From Pseudomonas proteolytica (lineage in GTDB: Bacteria; Pseudomonadota; Gammaproteobacteria; Pseudomonadales; Pseudomonadaceae), in assembly GCF_007858275.1 (NCBI RefSeq), contig NZ_VFEV01000006.1, positions 1-64,000 of the forward strand: a stretch of 64,000 nt of DNA, written 5' to 3'. Made by a program: the position numbers and the translations under genes. Each line of letters starts with the position of its first letter. The stretch's first letter is position 1. Of this stretch, positions 36,157-45,455 are shown piece after piece. The notes beneath the pieces are model-generated. The model saw only the letters and a list, made by a program, of their open reading frames with translations, did no database searches and was not told the DNA's origin.

Positions 36157-37589
36157 GAAAACTCGCGCTGCTTACTCTGAGCATGATCAGCCTGTGCGCT
36201 TGCACCGTCGGCCCGGACTTTAAACGGCCCGACACCCAGTCGGCGACGCAATGGGCCGAGCCCCAGGGCCGCCAGGCCGCCAGCCGCGCGGTCAGCGACC
36301 CGTTGGAGGAACAGTGGTGGGACGTGTTCCACGACCGGCAATTGTCGGCCCTGGTGCGCCGGGCACTGAGCGACAACCTCGACTTGAAACTGGCCAGCAG
36401 CCGCCTGCAACAGAGCCGTGCGGTGCGCCAGGTGACGACCGCCGGGCGCTATCCAGAGGTCAGCGCCGATGGCAACTACGGCCGCAAACGCAACAGCGCC
36501 AATGGCCTGAGCGACCCGTCCGGCAACAACGGCCGTTCGGCCTTCAACCTGTGGGACGCCGGTTTTGCCGCTTCCTGGGAGCTGGATTTCTGGGGCCGGG
36601 TAAGGCGCGAAACCGAAGCTGCCGACGCCACCCTGCAAGTGGCCGAAAACGACCGCCGCAGCGTACTCCTGTCGGTGCTGGCCGAGACCGCCCAGGACTA
36701 CATCCAACTGCGCGGCGTGCAAAGCACCCGTGCGGTCACCGAGCAAAACCTCGACGTGGCGCGCCGTAGCCTGAAACTCTCGCAACTGCGTTTGGCCGAT
36801 GGCGTGGCGACCCACCTGGATGTCGCTGAAGCCGCTGCGCAAGTGGCCGCCATCGAAGCGCGACTGCCGGATTTGCAGCAGCGCCAGGACCAGTTGATCA
36901 ACGCCCTGAGCCTGTTGATGGGCCAGGCGCCGCAAGCCTTGCATGCGCAACTGTCGCAGGACGGCGCAGTGCCCCAGACCCAGCGCCAGGTTGCGATTGG
37001 CCTGCCGTCGCAACTGGCACAGCGCCGCCCGGACATCCGCCAGGCCGAAGCACGCCTGCATGCGGCGACCGCCAGCATTGGCGTGGCCAAGGGTGACTTC
37101 TACCCGCGTATCACCCTGTCGGGCAGCCTCGGTTCCCAGGCCATGCAATTGTCGGATCTGGGCTCCTGGGGTTCACGCACCTTTGCCTTCGGCCCGTCGC
37201 TGAGCCTGCCGCTGTTCAACGGTGGCCGCCTGCAAGGCATGCTCGACCTGCGCGAGGCCCAGCAGCAGGAAGCGGCTCTGGCTTACCAGCAGACCGTGCT
37301 GCGCGCCTGGCATGAGATCGACGACCAGTTGACCCGCTACAACGCCAGCCAACTGCGCCGCGACAGCCTCGCCGAAGCGGTGCGCCAGAACCAGATCGCC
37401 CTGGACACCGCGCAGCACCAGTACGTCGAAGGGGTGGTGGATTTCGTCAACGTGCTCACGGTGCAGAGCGCCTTGCTGGCGACCCAGGAACAATGGGTGG
37501 AAAGCTCCACCGGCGTGTCCCTGGCCATGGTCGGCCTGTACAAGGCACTGGGCGGAGGCTGGGAGTCGGTGTACCCGTTGTCCAGCTAG
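36153..37589 (+). CDS. NodT-family outer-membrane efflux lipoprotein
   Basis: A 478-residue outer-membrane factor of the RND/NodT class. A lipoprotein signal with a Cys at about 17 (ISLCACTVGPDF) is followed by two OEP repeats, with the typical RRPDIRQAEARLHAA helix start and GGGWES end. It overlaps the adaptor gene by 4 bases (ATGA), giving translational coupling. It completes the tripartite pump with the two preceding genes. Confidence 0.93.
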   Translation: MRKLALLTLSMISLCACTVGPDFKRPDTQSATQWAEPQGRQAASRAVSDPLEEQWWDVFHDRQLSALVRRALSDNLDLKLASSRLQQSRAVRQVTTAGRYPEVSADGNYGRKRNSANGLSDPSGNNGRSAFNLWDAGFAASWELDFWGRVRRETEAADATLQVAENDRRSVLLSVLAETAQDYIQLRGVQSTRAVTEQNLDVARRSLKLSQLRLADGVATHLDVAEAAAQVAAIEARLPDLQQRQDQLINALSLLMGQAPQALHAQLSQDGAVPQTQRQVAIGLPSQLAQRRPDIRQAEARLHAATASIGVAKGDFYPRITLSGSLGSQAMQLSDLGSWGSRTFAFGPSLSLPLFNGGRLQGMLDLREAQQQEAALAYQQTVLRAWHEIDDQLTRYNASQLRRDSLAEAVRQNQIALDTAQHQYVEGVVDFVNVLTVQSALLATQEQWVESSTGVSLAMVGLYKALGGGWESVYPLSS

Positions 37590-37650
37590 ATCCTGTTGGT
37601 TTGGTAATGGGCTTGTTGTGTTGAACTGGCTTGTGGTGGTGAGCGGGCTT

Positions 37651-37787
37651 GGTGTGGCGAGCGGGCTTGCCCCGCGCTGGGCTGCGCAGCAGCCCCAACA
37701 ACACACCGCTGTTTTCCAGACACACCGCGCAGATAGGTTTTAGGGCTGCTGCGCAGCCCAGCGCGGGGCAAGCCCGCTCGCCACACC
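37651..37787. repeat. Long REP-like inverted repeat, 'GTGGCGAGCGGGCTTGCCCCGCGCTGGGCTGCG' family
   Basis: Arms of about 45 bases (37651-37696 and 37743-37787) are almost perfectly complementary, starting GGTGTGGCGAGCGGGCTTGC and containing an inner GGGCTGCGCAGCAGCCC palindrome. A second member is at 51251-51374. It fills most of the 318-base gap between the pump operon and the sigma-factor gene. Confidence 0.9.
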
Positions 37788-37870
37788 AAACCGGCTCACC
37801 ACAATAAGCCTGCGGGGCACAATCTGGGGGCTCTGAAAACAAAGATTTTGCCAGTCGCGACACAAGCTGT

Positions 37871-37889
37871 AATGATAATTGCTCTCAAT
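37871..37889. promoter_or_regulatory. Fur-box-like site upstream of the ECF sigma gene
   Basis: AATGATAATTGCTCTCAAT agrees at 16 of 19 positions with the common Pseudomonas Fur-box form AATGATAATTATTCTCATT. It lies 18 bases before the sigma-factor ATG, so Fe-Fur would block transcription when iron is plentiful. Confidence 0.72.
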
Positions 37890-37907
37890 AATGTATCCGA
37901 GCGATTC

Positions 37908-38417
37908 ATGGACACCGCGACTGACGGCCAGCAACAGCTTCATCTCCTGTACCGCGACCATCATGGCTGGCTGCAAGGCTGGCTGCGCAAGCGCCTGGGC
38001 GACCGTGAGCACGCCGCCGATGTGGCCCAGGACACGTTCCTGCGCCTGTTGGTGTCCGGGCGTTTTCCCGGGGCCAAGGAAAGCCGCAGCTACCTGACGC
38101 AGATCGCGCGCAACCTGGTGATCGACCAATGGCGGCGCCTGCGCATCGAGCGCGCCTATCTGGAAAGCATCGCGCACTTGCCCGAGCCGCAGTCGCCGTC
38201 ACTGGAGACCCGCGCCCTGATCCTCGAAACCCTGATGCAGATCGACGCCATGCTCGACCGCATGCCCGAGAACGTGCGCCGCGCGTTCCTGTTGTCGCAG
38301 TTCGAAGGCCTGACCTACGCGCAGATCGCCGAACGCCTGGGGGTGACGATCAGCTCGGTGCAGAAGTACATGACCCGCGCGATCATCGCCTGCTACCAGG
38401 TGGCCTACGAAGAATGA
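37908..38417 (+). CDS. ECF sigma factor, FecI type (iron starvation)
   Basis: A 169-residue ECF sigma factor: region 2 at about 10-75 (DREHAADVAQDTFLRLL, RSYLTQIARNLVIDQWRR) and region 4 at about 110-165 (LPENV-like MPENVRRAFLLSQFEGLTYAQIAERLGVT, Ser-Val-Gln-Lys-Tyr). The ATG at 37908 gives the normal family length; the in-frame ATG at 37848 would place the Fur-like box inside the gene. It overlaps the anti-sigma gene by 4 bases. It should switch on the TonB receptor gene downstream when the cognate ferric chelate binds. Confidence 0.93.
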   Translation: MDTATDGQQQLHLLYRDHHGWLQGWLRKRLGDREHAADVAQDTFLRLLVSGRFPGAKESRSYLTQIARNLVIDQWRRLRIERAYLESIAHLPEPQSPSLETRALILETLMQIDAMLDRMPENVRRAFLLSQFEGLTYAQIAERLGVTISSVQKYMTRAIIACYQVAYEE

Positions 38418-39370
38418 GAGCCCGCCATGACGCGCCGATTGCCCCGGCTGTGGTCGAGCAGGCCAGCGAGTGGTTGATGCTGCAGTGGGGCGGCGAATTC
38501 GACGGGGCCCAGCGCCAGGCCTTTGCCCATTGGCAGGCTGCCGACCCGGAGCATCGCCGCGCCTGGCAGCGTTTGCAGCAGTTACAGCAGACCTTGGGCG
38601 GCGTGCCCGCCGACAGCGCCCGTGCGGTGTTGCGCGACGCGCCAGACCCCCAGCGTCGGGCCGCGTTGAAACTGCTCGGGTTGCTGCTGGTGGCCGGTGG
38701 CAGCGGTTATTGGGTCCAGGGCAGCCAGCCCTGGCAGGCGGCCTTTGCCGAGCATCGCACCGCCACCGGCGAGATTCGTCACCTGACCTTGAGCGACGGC
38801 ACCCACCTGGACCTCAACAGCGACAGCGCCATCGACCTGCGCTTCAGTGCCACTGAGCGGCGCATCCGCCTGATTCGTGGCGAGATCCTTTTGACCAGCG
38901 GCCACGACCCATCCCGCCCGTTGATCGTCGAGACCGCCGCCGGCGATATCCAGGCCCTGGGCACCCGGTTTGCCGTGCGCGAACTGGACGACGGTAGCCG
39001 CGTTGATCTGTATGAAGGGCGCTTGCAGGTGCGCCCGGTGCAGGGTGTGCCAGTGCTGATGAACGCGGGGGACAGCCTGTGGTTCAGCGCAACCCAGACC
39101 TCGGCGGTGACCGCGCTGGATGCCAACGCCAGCAGTTGGACCCAGAATCGCCTGATCGCCGAGCGCCAGCCGCTAGGGCGCTTTGTCGCTGAACTGAGCC
39201 GCTATCGGCCAGGGGTTTTGCGTTGCGATGAATCGGTGTCGGGCCTGTTGCTGACGGGCGTATTTCCCCTGAATGACACCGACGCGATCCTCGCAGCGCT
39301 GGAGCGCTCGCTACCGGTGCAGGCACAGGCGGTGACCCGTTACTGGGTCACCATCAAACCCAGGGCCTGA
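38414..39370 (+). CDS. FecR-family anti-sigma regulator
   Basis: A 318-residue inner-membrane signal transducer. The cytoplasmic N-terminal domain (about 1-90) carries the conserved Trp residues in ASEWLMLQWGGEF, FAHWQAAD and RRAWQRL. One membrane segment follows at about 92-110 and a periplasmic FecR domain with a C-terminal STN-interacting part (RYRPGVLRCDESVSGLLLTGVF). The ATG overlaps the sigma stop (ATGA). It passes the signal from the TonB receptor's N-terminal domain to the sigma factor. Confidence 0.93.
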   Translation: MRARHDAPIAPAVVEQASEWLMLQWGGEFDGAQRQAFAHWQAADPEHRRAWQRLQQLQQTLGGVPADSARAVLRDAPDPQRRAALKLLGLLLVAGGSGYWVQGSQPWQAAFAEHRTATGEIRHLTLSDGTHLDLNSDSAIDLRFSATERRIRLIRGEILLTSGHDPSRPLIVETAAGDIQALGTRFAVRELDDGSRVDLYEGRLQVRPVQGVPVLMNAGDSLWFSATQTSAVTALDANASSWTQNRLIAERQPLGRFVAELSRYRPGVLRCDESVSGLLLTGVFPLNDTDAILAALERSLPVQAQAVTRYWVTIKPRA

Positions 39371-39372
39371 CA

Positions 39373-39405
39373 CACCGCCATCGCCGGCAAGCCGGCTCCT
39401 ACAGG
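39373..39405. repeat. Single REP arm
   Basis: CACCGCCATCGCCGGCAAGC followed by CGGCTCCTACAGG, three bases after the fecR-type stop. It resembles one half of the 'GTAGGAGCCGGCTTGCCGGCGATGG' REP; no partner arm is nearby. Confidence 0.75.
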
Positions 39406-39506
39406 GTCTTTGAAAAAAATCTGATTTTCTTTTGTCGGTTTTCCAATCCCGTGCGGGATACCTCTTGAAAGCCAATCAAGAAGCGTTCTCACGGGGGAGT
39501 CCTGCA

Positions 39507-41960
39507 ATGCCGCACCACCCAATCCAACCTCTGGCCCGCGCCCTGCGCCGTGGCCTGTTTATCAGTGTGCTGGCGACTGTTCCGGTCGTCCCGACCATGG
39601 TTCAGGCCCAGGAGAGCGCCGGCGAAGCCTTGCGCCAATACAACATCCCCGCCGGCAGCCTGGACCAGGCGTTGAACCGTTTCGCCAGCGCCTCGGGGAT
39701 TTTGCTCTCGGTGGATGCGGCACTGACTTCTGGCAAACGCAGCCCTGGCTTGCAAGGTCGCTATGCCACCGGGCCTGGATTGGAGCAGTTGTTGGCGGGC
39801 AGCGGCCTGGTGGCGATGCAATCCGCGGGTGGCTGGTCGGTGCAGGCGATTTCGGGGGACGGCTCGGTGCAATTGGGCGCGACGCGGATCAGCGCCCAGC
39901 AGGCCCAGGAGAACGCCTGGGGCCCGGTCGACGGCATCGTCGCCACGCGTAGCGCCACGGGCAGCAAGACCGATGCGGCACTGGTGGAAATCCCCCAGAC
40001 CATCAACGTCATCACCGCCGCCGAAATCAAGGCGCGCGGTGCGCAAAGCGTGACCCAGGCGTTGCTCTACACCCCAGGCATGAGCGCCGGCGGTTTTTCC
40101 GACCGGGTGAAGCTGTTCGATGAGCCGACCTCCCGTGGTTTCTCGCCAACGCCCCTGTACCTCGACGGCCTGCACTTGCCGTACGGCGGTGGCAGTACCG
40201 GCGGTGCGTTGCAGATCGAGCCCTATTCCCTGGAGCGCATCGAAGTGCTCAAGGGCCCGGCATCGGTGCTGTACGGGCACAACCAGCCGGGCGGCATCGT
40301 CAATATGGTCAGCAAGCGCCCCAGCGAGACGCCGGTGCGCCAGGTGGTGCTCGAAGCCGGCACCTACGAGCACAAGAGCGCGGCCCTCGACCTCAGTGGC
40401 CCGTTGGATGACCAAGGCCAATTCTTCTATCGCCTTACTGGACGACTCAAGGACGAACAGGGCGAGATCGACTACTTCGAAAACAAGCGCCAATTCATCG
40501 CGCCCAGCCTGACCTGGCGACCCAATGACGACACCAGCCTGACCCTCTTCGCCCAATATCAGAAAGACAAGGGCGTGCCCGAAGCCCAGGGGCTGCCGGC
40601 CTCCGGGACGATCTGGAAAAACCCGAACGGCAAGATCGACCGTGATCTGTTTATCGGTGAGCCAGGCGTCAACAAATACAACCGCGAACAGGTCGCCTTC
40701 GGCTACGAGTTGTCCCATCGCTTGAACGACACCTGGACCCTCAAGCAAAACGCGCGCTATGCCGAAGTGGACGACCGCTACGTGGCGCCGTTGCACGGCT
40801 ATCGGTTTGTCGCCAACCCGGCCACCGGCGCCATGGATCAACGCTACCTGCAGCGCTTCGGTGTGGATTGGCGGCAGAACAACAAAGTCATCGGCGTGGA
40901 TAACATCGCCCAGGCCGAGTTCAACACTGGCGAGTTTTCCCACACCCTGATCGTGGGCCTGGACTACTACCATTTCAATTCCAAGTTCCTCGGCCTCTAC
41001 GACCGCAATCCGCCGATCATCGACCTGTTCACGCCGGTCTACGGCCAGCCGCTGAATTTTGGCCAGCCGTACCGCTGGGACAACACCATCACCCAGACCG
41101 GCCTGTATGTGCAGGACCAGATCAAGTGGGACAAGTGGGCGCTGGTGCTGGGCGGGCGTTATGACTGGGCCAACGTGGTCAACAAGGTGCCGCTGAGCGG
41201 CGACCGCACCAGCAGCAAGGACCAGGCATTCACGGGGCGCGCGGGCCTGGTATACCTGTTCGATAACGGCCTGGCGCCGTTTATCAGCTACTCGGAATCC
41301 TTCCTGCCGCTGTCCGGCACCGATGCCAACCAGAAGCCCTTCGACCCGTCCACCGGCAACCAGTATGAAGTCGGCGTGAAGTACCAGCCGCCGGGCCAGG
41401 AAAGTTTTGTGCAGGTCTCGGTCTACCAACTGGACCAGGAAAACATCCTGACGGCCATTCCGCTCACCAACTTCAGCAGCCAGAGCGGCGCCATGCGTTC
41501 GCGCGGCGTCGAGTTCGAAGCCAAGGCGGTGTTGAGTGACGCTTGGGATGTGGTCGCTTCGGCGGCGCGCAACGACATCAAGTACACCAAGGACAACGAA
41601 GGTCGCGAAGGCCGCCACCCGGCGGGCATCTCACCCCTGACGGCGGCGTTGTGGGTCAACTACACGGTGATCGGCGACAGCCCCCTGGCCGGCCTCGGCG
41701 CAGGCCTGGGTGCCCGCTACTCGCGCAGCAGCATGGGTGACTATTTTGTCGGCGCCTTCACGGTGCCGTCCTACACCGTCTACGATGCCAGCCTGAGCTA
41801 CGACCTGGGCGCCTCGCCCCTCAAGCTCAAAGGCGTGAAGCTGGCGATGAATGTGCAGAACCTCGCCAATAAAACCTATGTGTCGCAGTGCACCAGCGAC
41901 CTGGACTGCTACTACGGCGAAGGGCGCACGGTGGTGTCGAGCCTGACCTACGACTGGTAA
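39507..41960 (+). CDS. TonB-dependent siderophore receptor with STN signalling domain
   Basis: An 817-residue outer-membrane receptor: a signal peptide to about 32 (VQAQ), an STN domain (about 50-100, with [20 protein letters not shown]), a plug domain (about 150-260, with [15 protein letters not shown] and [15 protein letters not shown]) and a 22-strand-type barrel ending YDW. The STN domain marks it as a transducer acting through the FecR/FecI pair encoded just upstream. It resembles hydroxamate-type (ferrioxamine/ferrichrome) receptors in general form; the ligand cannot be named with confidence. GGGGGAG lies 10 bases before the ATG at 39507, which is preferred over an in-frame ATG at 39432. 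Confidence 0.93.
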   Translation: MPHHPIQPLARALRRGLFISVLATVPVVPTMVQAQESAGEALRQYNIPAGSLDQALNRFASASGILLSVDAALTSGKRSPGLQGRYATGPGLEQLLAGSGLVAMQSAGGWSVQAISGDGSVQLGATRISAQQAQENAWGPVDGIVATRSATGSKTDAALVEIPQTINVITAAEIKARGAQSVTQALLYTPGMSAGGFSDRVKLFDEPTSRGFSPTPLYLDGLHLPYGGGSTGGALQIEPYSLERIEVLKGPASVLYGHNQPGGIVNMVSKRPSETPVRQVVLEAGTYEHKSAALDLSGPLDDQGQFFYRLTGRLKDEQGEIDYFENKRQFIAPSLTWRPNDDTSLTLFAQYQKDKGVPEAQGLPASGTIWKNPNGKIDRDLFIGEPGVNKYNREQVAFGYELSHRLNDTWTLKQNARYAEVDDRYVAPLHGYRFVANPATGAMDQRYLQRFGVDWRQNNKVIGVDNIAQAEFNTGEFSHTLIVGLDYYHFNSKFLGLYDRNPPIIDLFTPVYGQPLNFGQPYRWDNTITQTGLYVQDQIKWDKWALVLGGRYDWANVVNKVPLSGDRTSSKDQAFTGRAGLVYLFDNGLAPFISYSESFLPLSGTDANQKPFDPSTGNQYEVGVKYQPPGQESFVQVSVYQLDQENILTAIPLTNFSSQSGAMRSRGVEFEAKAVLSDAWDVVASAARNDIKYTKDNEGREGRHPAGISPLTAALWVNYTVIGDSPLAGLGAGLGARYSRSSMGDYFVGAFTVPSYTVYDASLSYDLGASPLKLKGVKLAMNVQNLANKTYVSQCTSDLDCYYGEGRTVVSSLTYDW

Positions 41961-41968
41961 GGCACAAC

Positions 41969-42000
41969 CCTGTAGGAGCCGGCAAGCCGGCTCCTACAGG
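41969..42000. repeat. Compact perfect REP hairpin between convergent genes
   Basis: CCTGTAGGAGCCGGC, loop AA, GCCGGCTCCTACAGG: a perfect 15-bp stem with a two-base loop, between the receptor gene and the convergent DUF3142 gene. It could serve as a bidirectional barrier or terminator. Confidence 0.9.
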
Positions 42001-42004
42001 TTGA

Positions 42005-42712
42005 TCAGTGGGGATTCTGCAAAAACACCACATACCCGCGAAACCACTCACTCTCCTGCAAATACGCCGGCTCCTGCCAATCCCCGCCCTGGATCAAGCC
42101 GATCTTGAACGGTAGCCCCAGCCGGTTCATCCGTGGCAGGTACGCCGCGTAGTCCGGGATGCTGTGGCGCCCCTGGTAGGTCTGCACCACCACTTCATCC
42201 ACTACGCCGTTGAGCTGGGCGATGGCGGCCGGGTCGGCGTTGCTGCTCCAGTCCATCAGGCCGGTGATGCTCAGGCGCAAATCCCTTGGCAGGCGCTGGC
42301 GCAGGTCCTTGAGGAAGTCGGCGTATTCGTGCAGGTATTGGGTGCGGGCATCGAAGTCGATCTGGATGCCCACCACCGGATTGCCTGCGGCTTTCCAGCG
42401 CTGCACTTGTGCCAGCAATTTTGTGTAGACCGGCTCTGGCCAACGCAGGGTGTGGGCGCGGTAGACCACCCACACCTCACCCTGGCGGATGCGCGGCACG
42501 CTTATGCCCTGGGCGATGAACTGCACGCCAAGGCTGGGTTGGCGGCGGGTCGAATTGATCTGGCCCTGGAGGATGTACAGGGTCTTGGCCTGCTTGAGCA
42601 CCGGCTGTGGGGCGACGCCGCTCCACAACCAGAAAGCGTCATAGTCGTGGGCGTCGACGGTGGCGAAGGCCGGGCTCGCCAACAGCAGCAAGCCTAGCCA
42701 CAGGTGTTTCAC
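42005..42712 (-). CDS. DUF3142 family exported protein
   Basis: A 235-residue protein with a signal peptide (VKHLWLGLLLLASPAFA) followed by a DUF3142 domain, with characteristic DYDAFWLWSGV, GIQIDFDARTQYLHEYADFL and YQGRHS segments. The fold resembles a TIM-barrel glycosidase in outline (Asp-x-Asp after a strand), but no activity is established. The start taken is GTG at 42712, which overlaps the upstream stop (GTGA) and begins the signal peptide. A GTG at 42739 would add nine residues. It is paired with the 718-residue gene upstream, implying a joint envelope role. Confidence 0.8.
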   Translation of the reverse strand: MKHLWLGLLLLASPAFATVDAHDYDAFWLWSGVAPQPVLKQAKTLYILQGQINSTRRQPSLGVQFIAQGISVPRIRQGEVWVVYRAHTLRWPEPVYTKLLAQVQRWKAAGNPVVGIQIDFDARTQYLHEYADFLKDLRQRLPRDLRLSITGLMDWSSNADPAAIAQLNGVVDEVVVQTYQGRHSIPDYAAYLPRMNRLGLPFKIGLIQGGDWQEPAYLQESEWFRGYVVFLQNPH

Positions 42713-44865
42713 CAGTAGTACTGCAGCGACTTGCCCCACTGCGTGTCGGCAAACCCGGTTTTCAACTGGCGGAACCAGCCTTTGCGCACCGCTTTGTCGA
42801 CGTCTTCGCCACCGCAGCTGTTATAGCCCGAAGGTGCATAGCAGTTGATCGCCCGGAACAGCGCATAAGCCTTGTCGTCTCGAGGCGCCTTGGGGTTGGC
42901 GATCACCTGCTTATAGCCATCGAGCCGCGAGAAGGTTTCACCGCTGAAACCCGATGCGGTACTGCCCAGGCTGCCGGCCGAGCGCGCCTCTTCCAGGGGC
43001 ATGCCGTCCAGGCCGTTGCGCAGGATGAACTCACCCAGGCAGTTGAGGGCGTGTGGGTTTTTCGCGTCGTTTTGCAAGGTGCTGGCGGTTTGCGCGATGG
43101 TCGGGCAGGTGTAGCCGGACGGCGCCTTGTCGCCGCTCCAGCGGAACAAGGTCAGCGCCTGGCCACCGTCGTACACATAGCCCAGGCTAGTGCCGATTTT
43201 ATCTGCGGCAGGCGAGGCCGGCAGTTGCTGCAAATCCTCGGCAAACGTCGCGAACTGGCCGCGCAACAGGTCTTTGTAAAGCAATACAAATTGCGCGGTA
43301 CTGCGCTCCAGCGGGTCGCTGGCCTGGCTGATCTGCTGGCGCAGCAACTCGGGGCCGGCGACGCTGCGTAGCAGGATATAGCGCACTTGCGCAGTCTGGA
43401 TCGGCGAGTCGGCGGCGAACACCTTGGCCAATTGGCCGCTGCGTTCGTAGTTCATCGCCAGGGCCAATTCCAGTTGCTCGCGCTGCAACGGTTGCTTGGC
43501 CAGTGGCAGCAGTTGCAGCCACAGCGTTTCTGCGCCTTTCCAGTCGTTCTTGGCTTCCAGGGCCAGGCCGCGCAGGGTTTGCTGGCTGAATGCCAAGTAA
43601 TCCAGGCTCGCTGGCAGCGTTGGCGGCAGATGTTTCAGCGCCGTGTCCGGCTGGTGCTCGACATACAGGGCAAACGCCGCCTGCAGGTAGTCGTACAGCG
43701 CCGGCTCGTTGGCAAATTCAGCCTTCTGGGCGTCGAGGGTGGCGCGGGTCAGCTTGGGCGGGTTGTTGGCGCGCATCCACATCAGGTCGTTGATCGCCAG
43801 CAACAGCGGGTTGCGGATGGTCTCGGCGTAGCTGGTCAGCAGCTTGTTGTCGGTTTCTTCCACCAGTTCATCGATAGACCCATTGCGCTCGGCATCGCTG
43901 GCCTCGGTCAGTTGCCAGGCGTAGTCGTCGGCCAGCTTGGCCGCATCGCCGGCCAGCCAATGGACCCGACGCAGCAGGCCGCGAGCGGAGGCCGCGTAGT
44001 CGCCCTGTGGATAAGTCTTCAGGTAGCTGAGAAAACTGTGCTCGGCTTCATCCAGGGCCGACTTATCCACAGCCTGGCGCTGGGGCAGGCCGTATTCATC
44101 GAAGGCGTTTTCCTGGGCATGGTTGAGCGACGCGCGGGCGATCATGTACACCGCCGTTTCCTTCAGCCACGGCAACGTGGTCACGGTGACGGCGGCAAAC
44201 CCACGCTCGGCATACACAAAGCGCCCGCTGTAAAAGTCGGCAGCGGCGAGCAGGTAGGTGGTCAGTTCACGGCCCTGGGTGGATGCAATCAACTGGGGTT
44301 CGAGCAGCACTTCGCCCTGCCAGTCGCAGGTGCCAAGTAATTTCAAGCGTGCATTGGCCAGCAGCACCCGCTCATTCGCCGGCACATCGGCCTTGATCAC
44401 TTGGCGTACAAATTCGGTGGCGCTCTGCACATTGTTGCTGCGACAGCGGCTGCCTTCGCCCCACAAAAACTGATCGCCTGCCGCTGCCGTGGCCTCGCGC
44501 TGGATGCCCAGCGAGGCCAGCAGTTGCGCAAGCTCCGCGCCTTGTTCCTCAGGCGCCTGCCCCTCGGGAGGGCGGGGCACCAGGCGATACACCGGGAACG
44601 GGACCGGGCCAAAGCCCTGGGCCAGGTCATCTTCGCCCAGAGCATTGGGGGTCAGGGGCGCGTTCTTTTTCGCCGCGAGCAATAGGCGCAGGTTGGTCCG
44701 GCTGTCATTGCCGGGGCTCAGAAAAGGCATGTTGCTACAGGCGGTCAGCGAATCCTGGGAGACGCGCCAGTCGGGGTAGCAGGAGTCGTCGCCACTGGCC
44801 TGGGCCTGCAGGGAAACGCCGGCACACAGTGCCAGGGCCAGGGATGACAGAAGACCGATGCGCAT
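42709..44865 (-). CDS. Large exported TPR-like protein of unknown function
   Basis: A 718-residue protein with a cleavable signal peptide (LCAGVSLQAQASG) and long helical, TPR-like sequence throughout (for example LDEAEHSFLSYLKTYPQGDYAASARGLL). Similar Pseudomonas proteins are often labelled 'outer membrane assembly lipoprotein YfiO', but it is far longer than BamD and has no lipobox at the signal cleavage site. Several cysteines (Cys29, Cys43 and a C-terminal group) suggest disulfides in the periplasm. It overlaps the DUF3142 gene by 4 bases. The function is unknown. Confidence 0.82.
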   Translation of the reverse strand: MRIGLLSSLALALCAGVSLQAQASGDDSCYPDWRVSQDSLTACSNMPFLSPGNDSRTNLRLLLAAKKNAPLTPNALGEDDLAQGFGPVPFPVYRLVPRPPEGQAPEEQGAELAQLLASLGIQREATAAAGDQFLWGEGSRCRSNNVQSATEFVRQVIKADVPANERVLLANARLKLLGTCDWQGEVLLEPQLIASTQGRELTTYLLAAADFYSGRFVYAERGFAAVTVTTLPWLKETAVYMIARASLNHAQENAFDEYGLPQRQAVDKSALDEAEHSFLSYLKTYPQGDYAASARGLLRRVHWLAGDAAKLADDYAWQLTEASDAERNGSIDELVEETDNKLLTSYAETIRNPLLLAINDLMWMRANNPPKLTRATLDAQKAEFANEPALYDYLQAAFALYVEHQPDTALKHLPPTLPASLDYLAFSQQTLRGLALEAKNDWKGAETLWLQLLPLAKQPLQREQLELALAMNYERSGQLAKVFAADSPIQTAQVRYILLRSVAGPELLRQQISQASDPLERSTAQFVLLYKDLLRGQFATFAEDLQQLPASPAADKIGTSLGYVYDGGQALTLFRWSGDKAPSGYTCPTIAQTASTLQNDAKNPHALNCLGEFILRNGLDGMPLEEARSAGSLGSTASGFSGETFSRLDGYKQVIANPKAPRDDKAYALFRAINCYAPSGYNSCGGEDVDKAVRKGWFRQLKTGFADTQWGKSLQYYW

Positions 44866-45013
44866 GAATTGTCCTTATTCCGAGTGTCCGCGAATGCCGC
44901 TGGGCAAAGGTGAAGATGATAGCGTGAACATTGCAAGATGTTGCACCGGTGGCAGCCATTCGCTGAGTTTTATCGGTCTAGACTGTGGGCAATTACCTGG
45001 TTTGGGAGTTGTC

Positions 45014-45256
45014 ATGGAATCGCCTGTTCACAGTCTGCCGTCATTGTTCAAACAGCTTGGGTTGCCCGATGACGCCCTCAGCATTGAGCGTTTTGTCGCC
45101 GTGCATTCACCGCTCAAGGCGGAGTTGAAATTGGAAGATGCGTTTTTCTGGACGGACAGCCAGAAGGCTTTTTTGCGCGAGGAAATCCTCGAGGATGCGG
45201 ATTGGGCGCACGTGGTGGATGAACTGAATGTGCGGTTGCGCCGCAGTCGCCTGTAG
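45014..45256 (+). CDS. DUF2789 family small protein
   Basis: An 80-residue soluble acidic protein matching the DUF2789 pattern (LPSLFKQLGLPDDALSIERF, LEDAFFWTDSQKAFLREEI, DWAHVVDELN). GGGAG lies eight bases before the ATG. The function is unknown. Its TAG stop is part of a REP element (CTGTAGGAGC), so the last residues may have been set by REP insertion. Confidence 0.88.
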   Translation: MESPVHSLPSLFKQLGLPDDALSIERFVAVHSPLKAELKLEDAFFWTDSQKAFLREEILEDADWAHVVDELNVRLRRSRL

Positions 45257-45352
45257 GAGCGAGCTTGCTCGCGAAGGTCGTCAACGATGACGTGGGTACC
45301 CTGGATCAACGCGGTGTCTTGGTGTTTTTCGCGAGCAAGCTCGCTCCTACAG
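45251..45352. repeat. REP inverted-repeat pair overlapping the DUF2789 stop codon
   Basis: Arms CTGTAGGAGCGAGCTTGCTC plus GCGAA (45251-45275) and the exact complement (45328-45352). The left arm starts five bases inside the coding sequence, and its TAG at 45254 is the stop codon of the DUF2789 gene. Confidence 0.93.
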
Positions 45353-45391
45353 GCCACAGCCCGCCGCCTATCAGGGAATTTGTATCAAAAG

Positions 45392-45453
45392 TTGACGAGA
45401 TTCCATTCCTCGATCATATTGATAGTTAGCAAACTAACTGTATGCGAACTATC
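45392..45453 (+). promoter_or_regulatory. Promoter and nested palindromic operator of the MarR/efflux operon
   Basis: TTGACG (45392-45397), a 17-base spacer and CATATT (45415-45420) make a good sigma-70 promoter. Directly after it come a perfect inverted repeat AGTTAG-CAAA-CTAACT (45424-45439) and an outer pair GATAGTT (45421-45427) / AACTATC (45447-45453). The operator covers the start of transcription and stops three bases before the marR GTG, which fits autorepression by the MarR protein. Confidence 0.72.
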
Positions 45454-45455
45454 CC

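Noticed and set aside
38129..38413. Upstream extension of the FecR frame into the sigma-factor gene
   Set aside because: The extended part is Arg/Pro/Ala-rich out-of-frame sequence. The ATG at 38414 with the ATGA overlap gives the normal family N-terminus.
42709..44865. BamD (YfiO) identity for the 718-residue exported protein
   Set aside because: BamD is about 250-340 residues and a lipoprotein. This protein is more than twice as long and has no lipobox at its signal cleavage site.
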